A stretch of DNA of 64,000 bases from Streptomyces microflavus. Its GTDB lineage: Bacteria; Actinomycetota; Actinomycetes; Streptomycetales; Streptomycetaceae. Shown here piece after piece: positions 1-7,529 of this stretch. Within the stretch, counting starts at the first letter, position 1. Each line of letters opens with the position of its first letter. The DNA is taken from contig NZ_BMUG01000015.1 of assembly GCF_014650075.1 (NCBI RefSeq), forward strand, positions 1 through 64,000, in the 5' to 3' direction. A model generated the notes under the pieces. The model worked only from the letters and a program-made list of their open reading frames with translations. It was not told the origin of the DNA and ran no database searches. Both the position numbers and the translations under genes were made by a program.

Positions 1-160
1 CCCGCGGAGCGGGTACCACATCGCTGCGCGATGTGCAAGCGGAGGCGGTCGCTGCGCTCCCGCTGCCCTCGCGGTGCGAGGGCGCCCACCTTCGCTGCGC
101 TCCAGTGGGCAGTGGGGCCGGCCGCTGCGCGCCCGGCTGGCCCGCGCGGTGCGCGGCCCT
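1..160. other. Streptomyces-type telomere (end of linear replicon)
   Basis: The first bases form consecutive short palindromes with tiny loops: CCCGC/GCGGG with loop GGA (1-13), CACATCGC/GCGATGTG with loop TGC (17-35), an imperfect pair 38-47/55-64, CCCTCGC/GCGAGGG with loop GGT (66-82), GCCCAC/GTGGGC (84-89/105-110), an imperfect pair about 116-142, and CCGCGC/GCGCGG with loop GGT (142-156). The opening sequence and the three-base loops match the archetypal Streptomyces telomere as remembered. In that family the palindromes fold on the single-stranded 3' overhang and are bound by Tap and Tpg during end patching. The TtrA-like helicase next door supports this reading. Confidence 0.9.
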
Positions 161-429
161 GGATGCGGTGTGTGATGGTGCGGATATTTGGTTCTGCAGT
201 AGGAGAGTTGGGAGGAGCGCGGGGCGCTCCTGGCGGGTCCGCTGCGCTCCCCCGCCTGACGGTTCTTCCGGCTGCGCCTCCAGAACCTTGAGGGCCCGCG
301 ATGCGGGCCGGGCTGGCTACGAGGGTGAGGGCCGCTCGTTCGTGTTGGGTTCCAGCATAGCGGGTGCATCCGAGATTGGGCATGTATCGTTGGCGAAAAT
401 GTGAGACATGCTGGATCTGGAGGATGAGC
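161..429. other. Subtelomeric spacer
   Basis: About 270 bases between the palindromes and the first gene. GC content stays high to about 320, with further short GC-rich inverted repeats, for example around 290-312 (GGGCCCGCGATGCGGGCC-like). It then falls. The open frames here overlap one another and lack ribosome binding sites, so no gene is called. Confidence 0.5.
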
Positions 430-858
430 ATGCAAAGTCTACTGACGTTACTAGGGGCGGTCCTCGGTGGAAGTTTGGTTCTCTTAGGTGACCTGATTCG
501 CCGGAGAGTTGAGAGGAGGAAGGCGAACGTAACTCGGCTTGTAGAGGCAAGCTCGCGACTCTCATCCATGTACAACCGGCTTTGCGGAGAAATTCTTGAC
601 GCGGCTATAGCCGGTGTAGCTGTTACGGATCTGGCTATCCCGGATCCTCTTCGCTTTGAGCTGGTAACCCAGTTTTATATGACTCCTGGCAGTGAGCAGC
701 TCCGCTCCCGTGCGTCGCGTCTGATTGGTGCGTACGGCCAACTCCGGGATGCATATGGTACCGATTCGGCTTGGGCTGCGGCGAGGGACGAACATGGTTT
801 GGCATTGCGGGAGTTCGAGTCTGCTGTTCGCGAAATTGTGCACCGTGATCACATCTGA
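430..858 (+). CDS. Small membrane-anchored protein of unknown function
   Basis: The predicted 142-aa protein has one N-terminal membrane segment (about residues 3-20, rich in Leu/Gly/Val). A basic stretch (RRRVERRK) follows, then a largely helical cytoplasmic-looking part. The ATG at 430 is preferred because GGAGG (419-423) lies six bases upstream; an ATG at 424 would overlap that site. I recognise no family. The gene uses many AT-ending codons and is clearly less GC-rich than its neighbours, which suggests recent acquisition. It is the first gene inside the telomere and runs toward the helicase with a 50-base gap. Confidence 0.55.
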   Translation: MQSLLTLLGAVLGGSLVLLGDLIRRRVERRKANVTRLVEASSRLSSMYNRLCGEILDAAIAGVAVTDLAIPDPLRFELVTQFYMTPGSEQLRSRASRLIGAYGQLRDAYGTDSAWAAARDEHGLALREFESAVREIVHRDHI

Positions 859-909
859 CGCCTAACTTGAGCGTATTCATTGCCGAAATCGTAGAGGTGG
901 GAAAAATCC

Positions 910-3603
910 GTGATTCAGCTCAAGGAACACCAGCTGGAACAAAAGTCGGCGTTTCGTAAGTGGGTGGGATTCCCTGCAAGATCATCTGTGCCCCCGCAGG
1001 GTGCCCGTGGCACGCTCGTGTCAGCGACCGGCTCAGGCAAGACGATCACGGCCTCCGCGTGCGCGCTGGAGAGCTTCGCGGACGGCCGGATCCTCGTTAC
1101 CGTCCCCACCCTGGACCTCCTCGCGCAGACCGCACAGGCGTGGCGCCTGGTGGGCCACCGAGCCCCGATGGTCGCGGTGTGCTCGCTGGAGAACGACGCG
1201 GTGCTCAACTCGCTGGGCGTGCGCACCACGACGAACCCGATCCAGCTCGCCCTGTGGGCCGGGTCCGGGCCGGTCGTCGTGTTCGCCACGTACGCCTCTC
1301 TCGTGGACCGCGAGGACATCAACGCACCAGCGGGCCAGCGGAAGGTTCGCGGGCCGCTGGAGGCCGCCCTGACGGGCGGAGAGCGGTTGTACGGACAGCG
1401 CATGGACGGCTTTTCGCTCGCGATCGTGGACGAGGCGCACGGAACCGCTGGTGATCTTGGGCGGCCGTGGGCGGCGATCCACGACAACCAGCGCATCCCT
1501 GCGGACTTCCGCCTCTACCTGACCGCGACCCCGCGCATCCTCGCCGCACCCCGCCCCCAGAAGGGCACCGATGGCCAAGAGACGGAGATCGCGAGCATGG
1601 CCGACGACCCAGACGGCCTCTTCGGCGCCTGGCTCCCCGGCGCGGAGCTCGGGCTCTCAGAGGCGATCGAGCGGGAAATCCTTGCTGGGTTCGAGATCGA
1701 CGTCCTGGAGATCCGCGACCCCGCCCCCGTCAACGGGGAGTCGGAAGAGGCGCGGCGAGGCCGGCGCCTGGCGCTCCTGCAGACCGCGCTTTTGGAGCAC
1801 GCGGCGGCGTACAACCTGCGTACGGTCATGACCTTCCACCAGAAGGTCGAAGAAGCCCGCGCGTTCGCGGACAAGCTCCCCGAGACCGCAGCCGCCCTCC
1901 ACATGAACGACGCCTCGAACGAGGACCTGGCGGCCGCGGACAAGCTGCCGAAGTCGTCGATCGACGCGGAGTTCTACGAGCTGGAGGCCGGCCGCCACGT
2001 ACCCCCGGACCGGGTGTGGTCGGCATGGCTGTGCGGCGACCACCTCGTATCCGAACGCCGCGAGGTCCTGCGCCAGTTCGCCAACGGCATCGACGCGGAC
2101 GGGCGCCGGGTCCACCGCGCCTTCCTCGCGTCCGTTCGCGTGCTGGGGGAAGGCGTGGACATCACCGGCGAACGGGGAGTCGACTCGATCTGCTTCGCGG
2201 ACACCCGAGGCTCCCAGGTCGAGATCGTCCAGAACATCGGCCGCGCGCTCCGCCTCAACAAGGACGGCTCCACGAAGGTCGCCCGCATCATCGTGCCGGT
2301 GTTCCTGGAGCCGAACGAGGACCCCACCGACATGGTCGCCAGCGCCTCGTTCCGCCCCCTGGTAGCCGTACTACAGGGCCTGCGCTCGCATGACGAACGC
2401 CTGGTCGAACAGCTCGCTTCCCGCGCGCTCACGAGCGGGAAGCGCAAGATCCACGTCCAACGCGACAAGGACGGGCGGATCGTCGGGTCCGGCGGCGAAA
2501 TCGACGGCGAGGACCAGGAGCCGGGCGACGAGACCGACGCCGCCGCCGAGTCCGCGCTGCTGCACTTCTCCACCCCGCGCGACGCCGCCACCATCGCCGC
2601 GTTCCTCCGAACGCGGGTCTACCGGCCCGAATCGCTGGCCTGGCTGGAGGGCTACCAGGCCCTGATCCGATGGCGGGCCGAGAACGAGATCACCGGCCTC
2701 TGCGCCGTCCCGTACGGCGTCGAGGTCGAGGTCGGCGCGACGAAGGCATTCCCGCTGGGCCGATGGGTCCATCAGCAGCGGAAATCCCTGCGGGCCGGGG
2801 AACTCGATCCGCACCGCAAGGAACTCCTGGACGCACCCGAGGCCGGGATGGTCTGGGAGCCCGGCGAGGAAGCCTGGGAGAACAAGCTCGCCGCGCTCCG
2901 CTCCTACCGGCGGGCGACCGGGCACCTCGCACCACGTCAGGACGCGGTGTGGGGTGAGGGCGAGGCGATGGTGCCCATCGGGCAGCACCTCGCCAACCTC
3001 CGGCGCAAGGGCGGCCTGGGCAAAGACCCGGAGCGCGCGGCGGAACGGGCGGCGCAGCTGGCGGCGATCGACGAGGACTGGAACTGCCCCTGGTCGCTGA
3101 ACTGGCAACGCCTCTACCGCGTGCTCGCCGACCTCGTCGACGCCGACGGAACCCTCCCCTACATCGCCCCCGGCGTACTCATGGACGGTGATGACATCGG
3201 CGCCTGGAGGTGGAAACAGCAGAACGCGGGCGTCCAGGCGCAGCTGATGCCGCAGCAGCGCGAGCGGCTGGCCGCGCTGGGCATTCCCGTCGTTGAGCCC
3301 ACCTCTCCCGCCCCGGCAGCACCCCGTACGACGAAGGTCAAGGCGAAGGGGCCGGGCAGGGCGCAGGCGGCGTTCCAGCGAGGTCTCGCGGCCCTCACAC
3401 AGTGGGTCGAGCGGGAAGGCGCCGACCGGCCGGTGCCTCGTGGCACGGTCGTCGAGGTCGCCGTCGACGGCGAGACCGAGCCGGTGCCGGTGAAGCTCGG
3501 TGTATGGGTCTCGAACACAAAATCGAGAAGGGACCGGCTGGACACCGACCAGCTCGCCGCCCTCGCCAAGCTCGGCATGGACTGGGCGAAGGCATCTGCC
3601 TGA
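910..3603 (+). CDS. ttrA: TtrA-like telomere-proximal DEAH helicase
   Basis: 897-aa superfamily 2 helicase, expected to couple ATP hydrolysis to nucleic-acid translocation. Visible motifs are Walker A ATGSGKT (39-45), DEAH box (174-177), motif III LTATP (204-208) and motif VI QNIGRAL (441-447). The C-terminal 250 residues carry helicase-associated (HA) repeats ending in LGVWVSNTKSRR. The GTG start at 910 follows AGAGGTGGG at 892-900. A helicase of this kind is the usual first large gene inside Streptomyces telomeres (ttrA of SLP2 and the S. lividans chromosome, linked to conjugal transfer of ends). The symbol rests on architecture and position, not on an alignment. Two broken relatives of its 3' part lie at 46.7 and 52.3 kb. 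Confidence 0.85.
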   Translation: MIQLKEHQLEQKSAFRKWVGFPARSSVPPQGARGTLVSATGSGKTITASACALESFADGRILVTVPTLDLLAQTAQAWRLVGHRAPMVAVCSLENDAVLNSLGVRTTTNPIQLALWAGSGPVVVFATYASLVDREDINAPAGQRKVRGPLEAALTGGERLYGQRMDGFSLAIVDEAHGTAGDLGRPWAAIHDNQRIPADFRLYLTATPRILAAPRPQKGTDGQETEIASMADDPDGLFGAWLPGAELGLSEAIEREILAGFEIDVLEIRDPAPVNGESEEARRGRRLALLQTALLEHAAAYNLRTVMTFHQKVEEARAFADKLPETAAALHMNDASNEDLAAADKLPKSSIDAEFYELEAGRHVPPDRVWSAWLCGDHLVSERREVLRQFANGIDADGRRVHRAFLASVRVLGEGVDITGERGVDSICFADTRGSQVEIVQNIGRALRLNKDGSTKVARIIVPVFLEPNEDPTDMVASASFRPLVAVLQGLRSHDERLVEQLASRALTSGKRKIHVQRDKDGRIVGSGGEIDGEDQEPGDETDAAAESALLHFSTPRDAATIAAFLRTRVYRPESLAWLEGYQALIRWRAENEITGLCAVPYGVEVEVGATKAFPLGRWVHQQRKSLRAGELDPHRKELLDAPEAGMVWEPGEEAWENKLAALRSYRRATGHLAPRQDAVWGEGEAMVPIGQHLANLRRKGGLGKDPERAAERAAQLAAIDEDWNCPWSLNWQRLYRVLADLVDADGTLPYIAPGVLMDGDDIGAWRWKQQNAGVQAQLMPQQRERLAALGIPVVEPTSPAPAAPRTTKVKAKGPGRAQAAFQRGLAALTQWVEREGADRPVPRGTVVEVAVDGETEPVPVKLGVWVSNTKSRRDRLDTDQLAALAKLGMDWAKASA

Positions 3604-3606
3604 ACG

Positions 3607-3645
3607 GAAGAGAGGGTTCACCGTCGCCCGGTGAACCCTCTCTTC
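3607..3645. terminator. Strong hairpin after the helicase
   Basis: A perfect 16-bp inverted repeat (3607-3622 and 3630-3645) with a 7-base loop starts four bases after the helicase stop. It sits between that gene and the convergent 42-aa gene, so it probably terminates both. There is no long T-run, as usual in streptomycetes. Confidence 0.8.
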
Positions 3646-3679
3646 GGGATGGATGTGCGGACGGGCTCCGTCCACACAC

Positions 3680-3808
3680 CTACTTCTTCTTGGGGGTCTC
3701 GTTGACCGTGGTCTTGGGGTGACGCTTGACGGTGGACTGCTTGACGAACTTGCCGGTGATCGCGCTGCGTCCGCGGCCGCTGCTGGAGGTGGATGCCTTC
3801 TTGGGCAT
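3680..3808 (-). CDS. 42-aa basic protein of unknown function
   Basis: A short Lys/Arg/Ser/Thr-rich protein starting MPKKASTSSSGRGR and ending NETPKKK. The core GRSAITGKFVK followed by KRHPKTTV resembles a widespread group of tiny uncharacterised proteins that I know only by appearance. It has no membrane segment and no cysteine, and its strong positive charge would suit nucleic-acid binding (inference). GGAAG lies about eight bases before the ATG. It is transcribed away from the XRE/ImmA pair, with a shared 130-base promoter region containing inverted repeats, so it may be a regulated partner of that pair. Confidence 0.65.
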   Translation of the reverse strand: MPKKASTSSSGRGRSAITGKFVKQSTVKRHPKTTVNETPKKK

Positions 3809-3840
3809 GGTGAGTTACTTCCTTTCGAGTTAACCTCACT

Positions 3841-3909
3841 GTCTCGATGTCGAAACAATACGTCGAGACTAGATCAGCACTGTTGTGATAGTCAAACAGT
3901 GTTTCGAAA
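3841..3909. promoter_or_regulatory. Divergent promoter region with candidate operators
   Basis: The interval between the 42-aa gene and the XRE gene holds GTCTCGA/TCGAGAC (3841-3847 and 3863-3869) and CACTGTT/AACAGTG (3878-3884 and 3895-3901), followed by the palindrome TTTCGAAA at 3902-3909. Such paired dyads fit binding of the neighbouring XRE repressor. The binding itself is inferred. Confidence 0.45.
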
Positions 3910-3938
3910 GTGACTCCCTTGGGATCGGAAGGACCGAA

Positions 3939-4316
3939 GTGGCCAAGGACCAAATCGACGTCGAGGCGCTCTACTCGGCGCTCGACGCCCAACGAACCGC
4001 CCGCGGGCTCTCGTGGCGGCAACTGGCCAAGGAACTCCAGGTCAGCCCGTCCTTGCTCTCCCGGATGGCCAACGGACTGCGCCCAGACGCGGACGCCTTC
4101 ATCACCCTGGTGCAGTGGCTCGGAGTCCCGGCCGAGCAGTTCGCGGTGGGGGGTGACGCGACCGCGCAGCGAGAGGAGCCGGAACTGGTCACGCAAATCG
4201 GATCATTGCTCCGGGCCCGTAAGGACCTCGAACCCGAGGACGTCGCGTATCTGGAGACCGTCATCAACGCCACGGTGCGCCGTGTGAAGACCTTGCCCCG
4301 GGACAAGGAGGCGTAG
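3939..4316 (+). CDS. XRE-family transcriptional regulator
   Basis: 125-aa DNA-binding protein with a helix-turn-helix near residues 24-55 (LSWRQLAKELQVSPSLLSR). The C-terminal region about 80-125 is helical and contains EDVAYLETVI. The GTG at 3939 is chosen over the upstream ATG at 3885 because GGAAGGA (3927-3933) lies five bases before it and the family normally begins close to the HTH. The stop TAG shares its G with the GTG start of the ImmA gene, so the two are translationally coupled. In known XRE/ImmA pairs the repressor is cleaved or inactivated by its peptidase partner. The dyads upstream are likely autoregulatory operators. Confidence 0.85.
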   Translation: MAKDQIDVEALYSALDAQRTARGLSWRQLAKELQVSPSLLSRMANGLRPDADAFITLVQWLGVPAEQFAVGGDATAQREEPELVTQIGSLLRARKDLEPEDVAYLETVINATVRRVKTLPRDKEA

Positions 4317-4894
4317 TGCGAAGAGGGTTCAAGGCAGAGGCGAAACGCCTGGCACTGGAAGTCAGAGAAGAGCTCGGCGTCACGGCGCACGAGGCGATGG
4401 ACCCGTACGCACTCGCGGAGCTCTACGGCATCGACGTCTTCACCTTGCACGACGTCGCTCAAGACCACTCCGAAGCGACGGCCGCTCTTCGCCACTTCAC
4501 CGAGATCCGTCCCGATGTCTTCTCCGCAGCAGTCCTGTGCCTGGGTCCCCGCCGGGTGATCGTGGAGAACTCCGGGCACGAACGTCCCCGGCGGGCATCC
4601 ACTCTCGCGCACGAGATGTCGCACATCCTCCTTGAGCACGCGTTCACCACACTGCTCCGTACCTCTGGACGTGAGTGCCGCAACAGCGACCACGACCAGG
4701 AGAGCGAGGCGGCAGAGCTCTCCGGGGAGCTGCTCCTCCCCTCGGATGCAGCCCGCCGGCTGGCCTACAACGGCGTACCCGACGAATCCGTAGCCGACCG
4801 CTTCGGCATCAGCACCGAGTTCGCGCGCTGGCGGATGAATGCGACGGGTGCCCGGCTCATAGCTCAGCGCGCGAAGGCCCGAAGCGGCCGCTGA
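4316..4894 (+). CDS. ImmA/IrrE-family metallo-endopeptidase
   Basis: 192-aa protein with the zinc-protease motif HEMSH at residues 99-103 (H99, E100, H103). A following acidic region, ESEAAELSGELLLP, matches the third-ligand helix of the COG2856 family. Members cleave or inactivate XRE-type repressors, as ImmA does for ImmR in ICEBs1. Its GTG start overlaps the XRE stop by one base, after an AAGGAGG ribosome site inside the XRE gene. The arrangement points to a derepression switch, possibly a leftover of a phage or conjugative element. The signal it senses and the genes it controls are not evident beyond the divergent 42-aa gene. Confidence 0.88.
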   Translation: MRRGFKAEAKRLALEVREELGVTAHEAMDPYALAELYGIDVFTLHDVAQDHSEATAALRHFTEIRPDVFSAAVLCLGPRRVIVENSGHERPRRASTLAHEMSHILLEHAFTTLLRTSGRECRNSDHDQESEAAELSGELLLPSDAARRLAYNGVPDESVADRFGISTEFARWRMNATGARLIAQRAKARSGR

Positions 4895-5053
4895 TTACAA
4901 CGCCACCGAGACCTATCCGACAGGCGGTCCTCCAAGGACCGTCGCCTTGTTCCTGGCGGACCCACCCCGCCCAGTCTTTGCTGTCGGCTCGGTGAGGCAA
5001 AGACTGTCAGCACGAGCGATATTCCGCGCCGACGGCCCTGCGATACTCAGACC

Positions 5054-5584
5054 GTGGCCTTGATCCGCGACATCACCGAGGTCGACCACTCGGTGGTGGA
5101 AGAACTCCTGGACTCTACTGGCCTCACCATCTCCGGGCCCTACGACCCCGAGGGCATGGAGGTCGTCGTGGCCGAGGTCTGCGGAACTGTTGTCGGGGTC
5201 GCCGAGTTCCATCTCCACTGCGATTTCGGACACGACGAAGGCCGGGAGACGCATGTCGGCGAGCAGGCGTTCGTCTTGACCGTGGCCGTTGCCAATGCCT
5301 GCCGTCGCAGCGGAGTCGGCCGCGCGCTCCTCACCGAGGTAGCCCGCCGAGCCCACGAAGCCGGACATACTTTCCTGGCCCTGGTCCCACAGGACGGCGA
5401 CGATGCAGCCAGTCGGCTGGCATTCTTCCGGGCATGCGGGCTAAAGCTGCTCAAGCCCTACGGGTCCGACCAGCCGGGCGCGGCCTGGGGCTGCCCGGTC
5501 TCGGAGATCTTCGGCGCGAGCGTGGCAGGGCCAAAGCGCGCTGAGCTCTCAAAGGGACACGCCCTGGGTGGAGCTCCCGCCTAG
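5054..5584 (+). CDS. GNAT-family N-acetyltransferase
   Basis: 176-aa acetyl-CoA-dependent acyltransferase. Motif A is clear: VAVANACRRSGVGRALLTEVARRAHEAG, where RRSGVG is the pyrophosphate-binding R/Q-x-x-G-x-G/A loop. The later segment, ASRLAFFRACGL, corresponds to the motif B region with its usual F-Y/F-x-x-x-G-F ending changed to FFRACGL. Substrate is unknown. The start is GTG 5054. The gene stands alone, 160 bases after the ImmA gene. Confidence 0.82.
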   Translation: MALIRDITEVDHSVVEELLDSTGLTISGPYDPEGMEVVVAEVCGTVVGVAEFHLHCDFGHDEGRETHVGEQAFVLTVAVANACRRSGVGRALLTEVARRAHEAGHTFLALVPQDGDDAASRLAFFRACGLKLLKPYGSDQPGAAWGCPVSEIFGASVAGPKRAELSKGHALGGAPA

Positions 5585-5736
5585 CCCCTCTTGGGGACTC
5601 GATACCAGAACGACAACACCGGGATGTCGGCGACGTCCGTCGTCACCTGAGCCGCCAACTTGTCGCCGGTGCTCGCCCAAGGCTCGTAGCTTGCGTCAGC
5701 CAGCGCTGTCCCAAGAACGCAGAAACCTGGCAGGCA

Positions 5737-6372
5737 GTGGCAGACGACCTGGGAGAACTGACACGACAGACTGCAGGTGCCGGCCTTGCCGACTGGCGGC
5801 TTCGGGAGGCAGATGTGGGACAGATCGAGCAGGGGTTGGAGCGCGCATTGCGCACCCGTCCCGTTCCTTCAAGCAACGAGGCCCGCCTGCGGTTTCTGCT
5901 GGCATCACATGGTGGTTCCACTCGGAGGGTAGCCGCCGTGCTAGGGGTGTCCCAGCGCACCGTGCAGCGGTGGGTGACGAAGAAGCCAGGAGCTCGTCGT
6001 CCCCCGGGTCCGCCGCATCTCCGATCGATCGAGGAAGCGGTCCGGGCTCGTTGGCAGCCCCGGATACGAGCCCGTCGGCGTGCCCAGGCAGAGGCAGAGG
6101 GGTTCGTCTTCCATACCAGGGCGCGGTTCGGGTTTGCTGCTGCGGCAGGTTCTTCGGACGATCCGCGGGTGCGGTGGATCACCCAGGATCTGCCGGGAGA
6201 GGTAGCCCGGGAGCTGTTCGCCGCTCGGGACGCCGGTGCGGGCGAGCAGCAGCAGACGGTGATCCTCGCCCGCGCGCTGGGACACAGCTACTTCCGCGAA
6301 TGGGGCCGTCGGGCCCACGGTCTACACATCGTCTTCAGCGACGTCGAGTTCGCCGACTTCTCGATCGACTGA
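5737..6372 (+). CDS. Divergent Tpg-like terminal protein homologue
   Basis: 211-aa protein that aligns by eye with the Tpg at 55.3 kb. Shared blocks are the HTH ending SQRTVQR, then RWQPRIRARRRAQAEA, HTRARFGF, GSSDDPRVR and YFREWGRRAHG, with the same acidic C-terminus. Tpg proteins are covalently attached to the 5' ends of Streptomyces linear DNA and prime end patching. An N-terminal extension of about 30 residues and low overall identity suggest a specialised or decaying paralogue. The GTG start lacks a strong ribosome site, and the reading frame stays open upstream to about 5641, so the start is uncertain. It lies within 6 kb of the telomere and ends 21 bases before the predicted transposon end. 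Confidence 0.75.
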   Translation: MADDLGELTRQTAGAGLADWRLREADVGQIEQGLERALRTRPVPSSNEARLRFLLASHGGSTRRVAAVLGVSQRTVQRWVTKKPGARRPPGPPHLRSIEEAVRARWQPRIRARRRAQAEAEGFVFHTRARFGFAAAAGSSDDPRVRWITQDLPGEVARELFAARDAGAGEQQQTVILARALGHSYFREWGRRAHGLHIVFSDVEFADFSID

Positions 6373-6404
6373 GCCTGCCCCTTCGAGCGGCCGTGTCAGG
6401 GTGT

Positions 6405-7268
6405 TCAGGGTCGTGAGTGCCTGACGCGACTTGTCGGCACCGCTTCGTACCGCTCGGCTTCCTGCCGCTCGCGCCAGTCCCACTCCACACGGCCGACCAT
6501 GCCTTTGCGGCGGGCTGCGGGCGGCTGAGGCGGGCGCAGCTTGGCCGTCTCCGCCACGCGCAGCAGGTGCGCACGGTCACCTGGCGCGGCGAGCAGTTCC
6601 TGGTCCTCGCCGGAGACGAGCCGGGTGAAGCAGGCCGCCGCTCGCAGGAAGACGCTGGCCCAGGGTGGTACGGGGTGGGCGGCGCAGCCGTCGGTGTAGC
6701 GGGCGCGGTCATGGAGGGCGAGCGTGGCCGCGGCGGTGTCGTAGTCGCGGGGGCGTGCGGTGGCGAGTTGTTGGAGGGAGGCGCCGGTGAAAAGCGCGGC
6801 GGCAACGGCCGCAGCCAGGCGAGGATGTGCGGTCGCCGCGTGCAGTCGGTGGGCGACTTTCTGGGCGGTGAGCGCGGTGAGAGGCACGGGCGGTGGGCGG
6901 TGCCGCCAGATGATCGGAGGCGGGGTGCACGGATCGGTGCAGGAGCGGGGGCTGTCGTAAGAGATGAGGCGTTCCAGTGCGGGCAGGGTGAGCCACCGGC
7001 CGGCCGTCCCGGCGGACTCATCTGCGAGCGGGGGTTCGGCGATAGGCATGCCGTAGTAGTGGCGGCGGGCTGCGTCGAGGTCGGTGGTGAGGGAGTAGTC
7101 GGCCGTCCGCAGGGCCTGGTACAGGGCGGCGGGAAGGCGGGGACGGTGGCAGACCAGGGTCAAGTGGATACCTGTGAGGGCACGCAGCTCAAGGAGTCGC
7201 ATTGTGCGGTGGGTGGTGAGGCGGTGGGCGCGCAGGACGGTCAGCCGGGTGACGGGCAGGGCGGTCAT
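6405..7268 (-). CDS. Degenerate TniB-like ATPase, C-terminal ORF
   Basis: 287-aa ORF whose N-terminus parallels the Walker B to sensor region of its two ATPase neighbours: LTVLRAHRL here versus IVIDEAQRL, followed by HLTLVCHRPRLPAALYQAL versus VTLVLCGAGTERALARL. The catalytic Asp-Glu pair is replaced by Leu-Arg, so ATP hydrolysis is unlikely. The reading frame continues sensibly upstream of the ATG (AWEAVTAW) in register with the preceding 83-aa ORF after a frame change. The pair is thus probably one protein joined by frameshifting, or one gene broken by mutation. ATG and the upstream TGA overlap as ATGA. The C-terminal 100 residues are Pro/Arg-rich with no recognised domain. A TniQ-like role is possible but not shown. 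Confidence 0.55.
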   Translation of the reverse strand: MTALPVTRLTVLRAHRLTTHRTMRLLELRALTGIHLTLVCHRPRLPAALYQALRTADYSLTTDLDAARRHYYGMPIAEPPLADESAGTAGRWLTLPALERLISYDSPRSCTDPCTPPPIIWRHRPPPVPLTALTAQKVAHRLHAATAHPRLAAAVAAALFTGASLQQLATARPRDYDTAAATLALHDRARYTDGCAAHPVPPWASVFLRAAACFTRLVSGEDQELLAAPGDRAHLLRVAETAKLRPPQPPAARRKGMVGRVEWDWRERQEAERYEAVPTSRVRHSRP

Positions 7269-7516
7269 CCAGGCCGTGACGGCTTCCCAGGCGGGCTGAC
7301 GACCGCCTGAAAGCGGCCGGTGAGCAGGGGCGGTTTGTTCAGGGCGGCGAGAAGGTCGTGGGCGAGGCCGGTCTCGCTGCTGGTGCCCGGTCCGGGGTGC
7401 AGCGTGATCCGGCCGGACGGCGGATGGTGGGCGGCCAGGGCGGTGTGGGTGTGGATGACGTCGTCATCGCGGTCGATGACCACGGTGACGGACGGCGGCC
7501 GCGTGGCGGGAGGCAT
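7265..7516 (-). CDS. Degenerate TniB-like ATPase, N-terminal ORF
   Basis: 83-aa ORF beginning 13 bases after the TniB-like stop. It contains HPGPGTSSETGLAHDLLAAL (about 40-59), placed like a Walker A loop but lacking the invariant Lys (GPGTSSET at 42-49). The frame ends in a low-complexity tail (PPGKPSRPG). The alternative frame at that point reads AWEAVTAW and runs into the 287-aa ORF. I infer one ancestral P-loop-derived protein interrupted by a frame change near 7280-7290. An ATG at 7516 is used because the more upstream ATG lies inside the preceding gene. Confidence 0.5.
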   Translation of the reverse strand: MPPATRPPSVTVVIDRDDDVIHTHTALAAHHPPSGRITLHPGPGTSSETGLAHDLLAALNKPPLLTGRFQAVVSPPGKPSRPG

Positions 7517-7529
7517 GGCGGTGTGGTGG

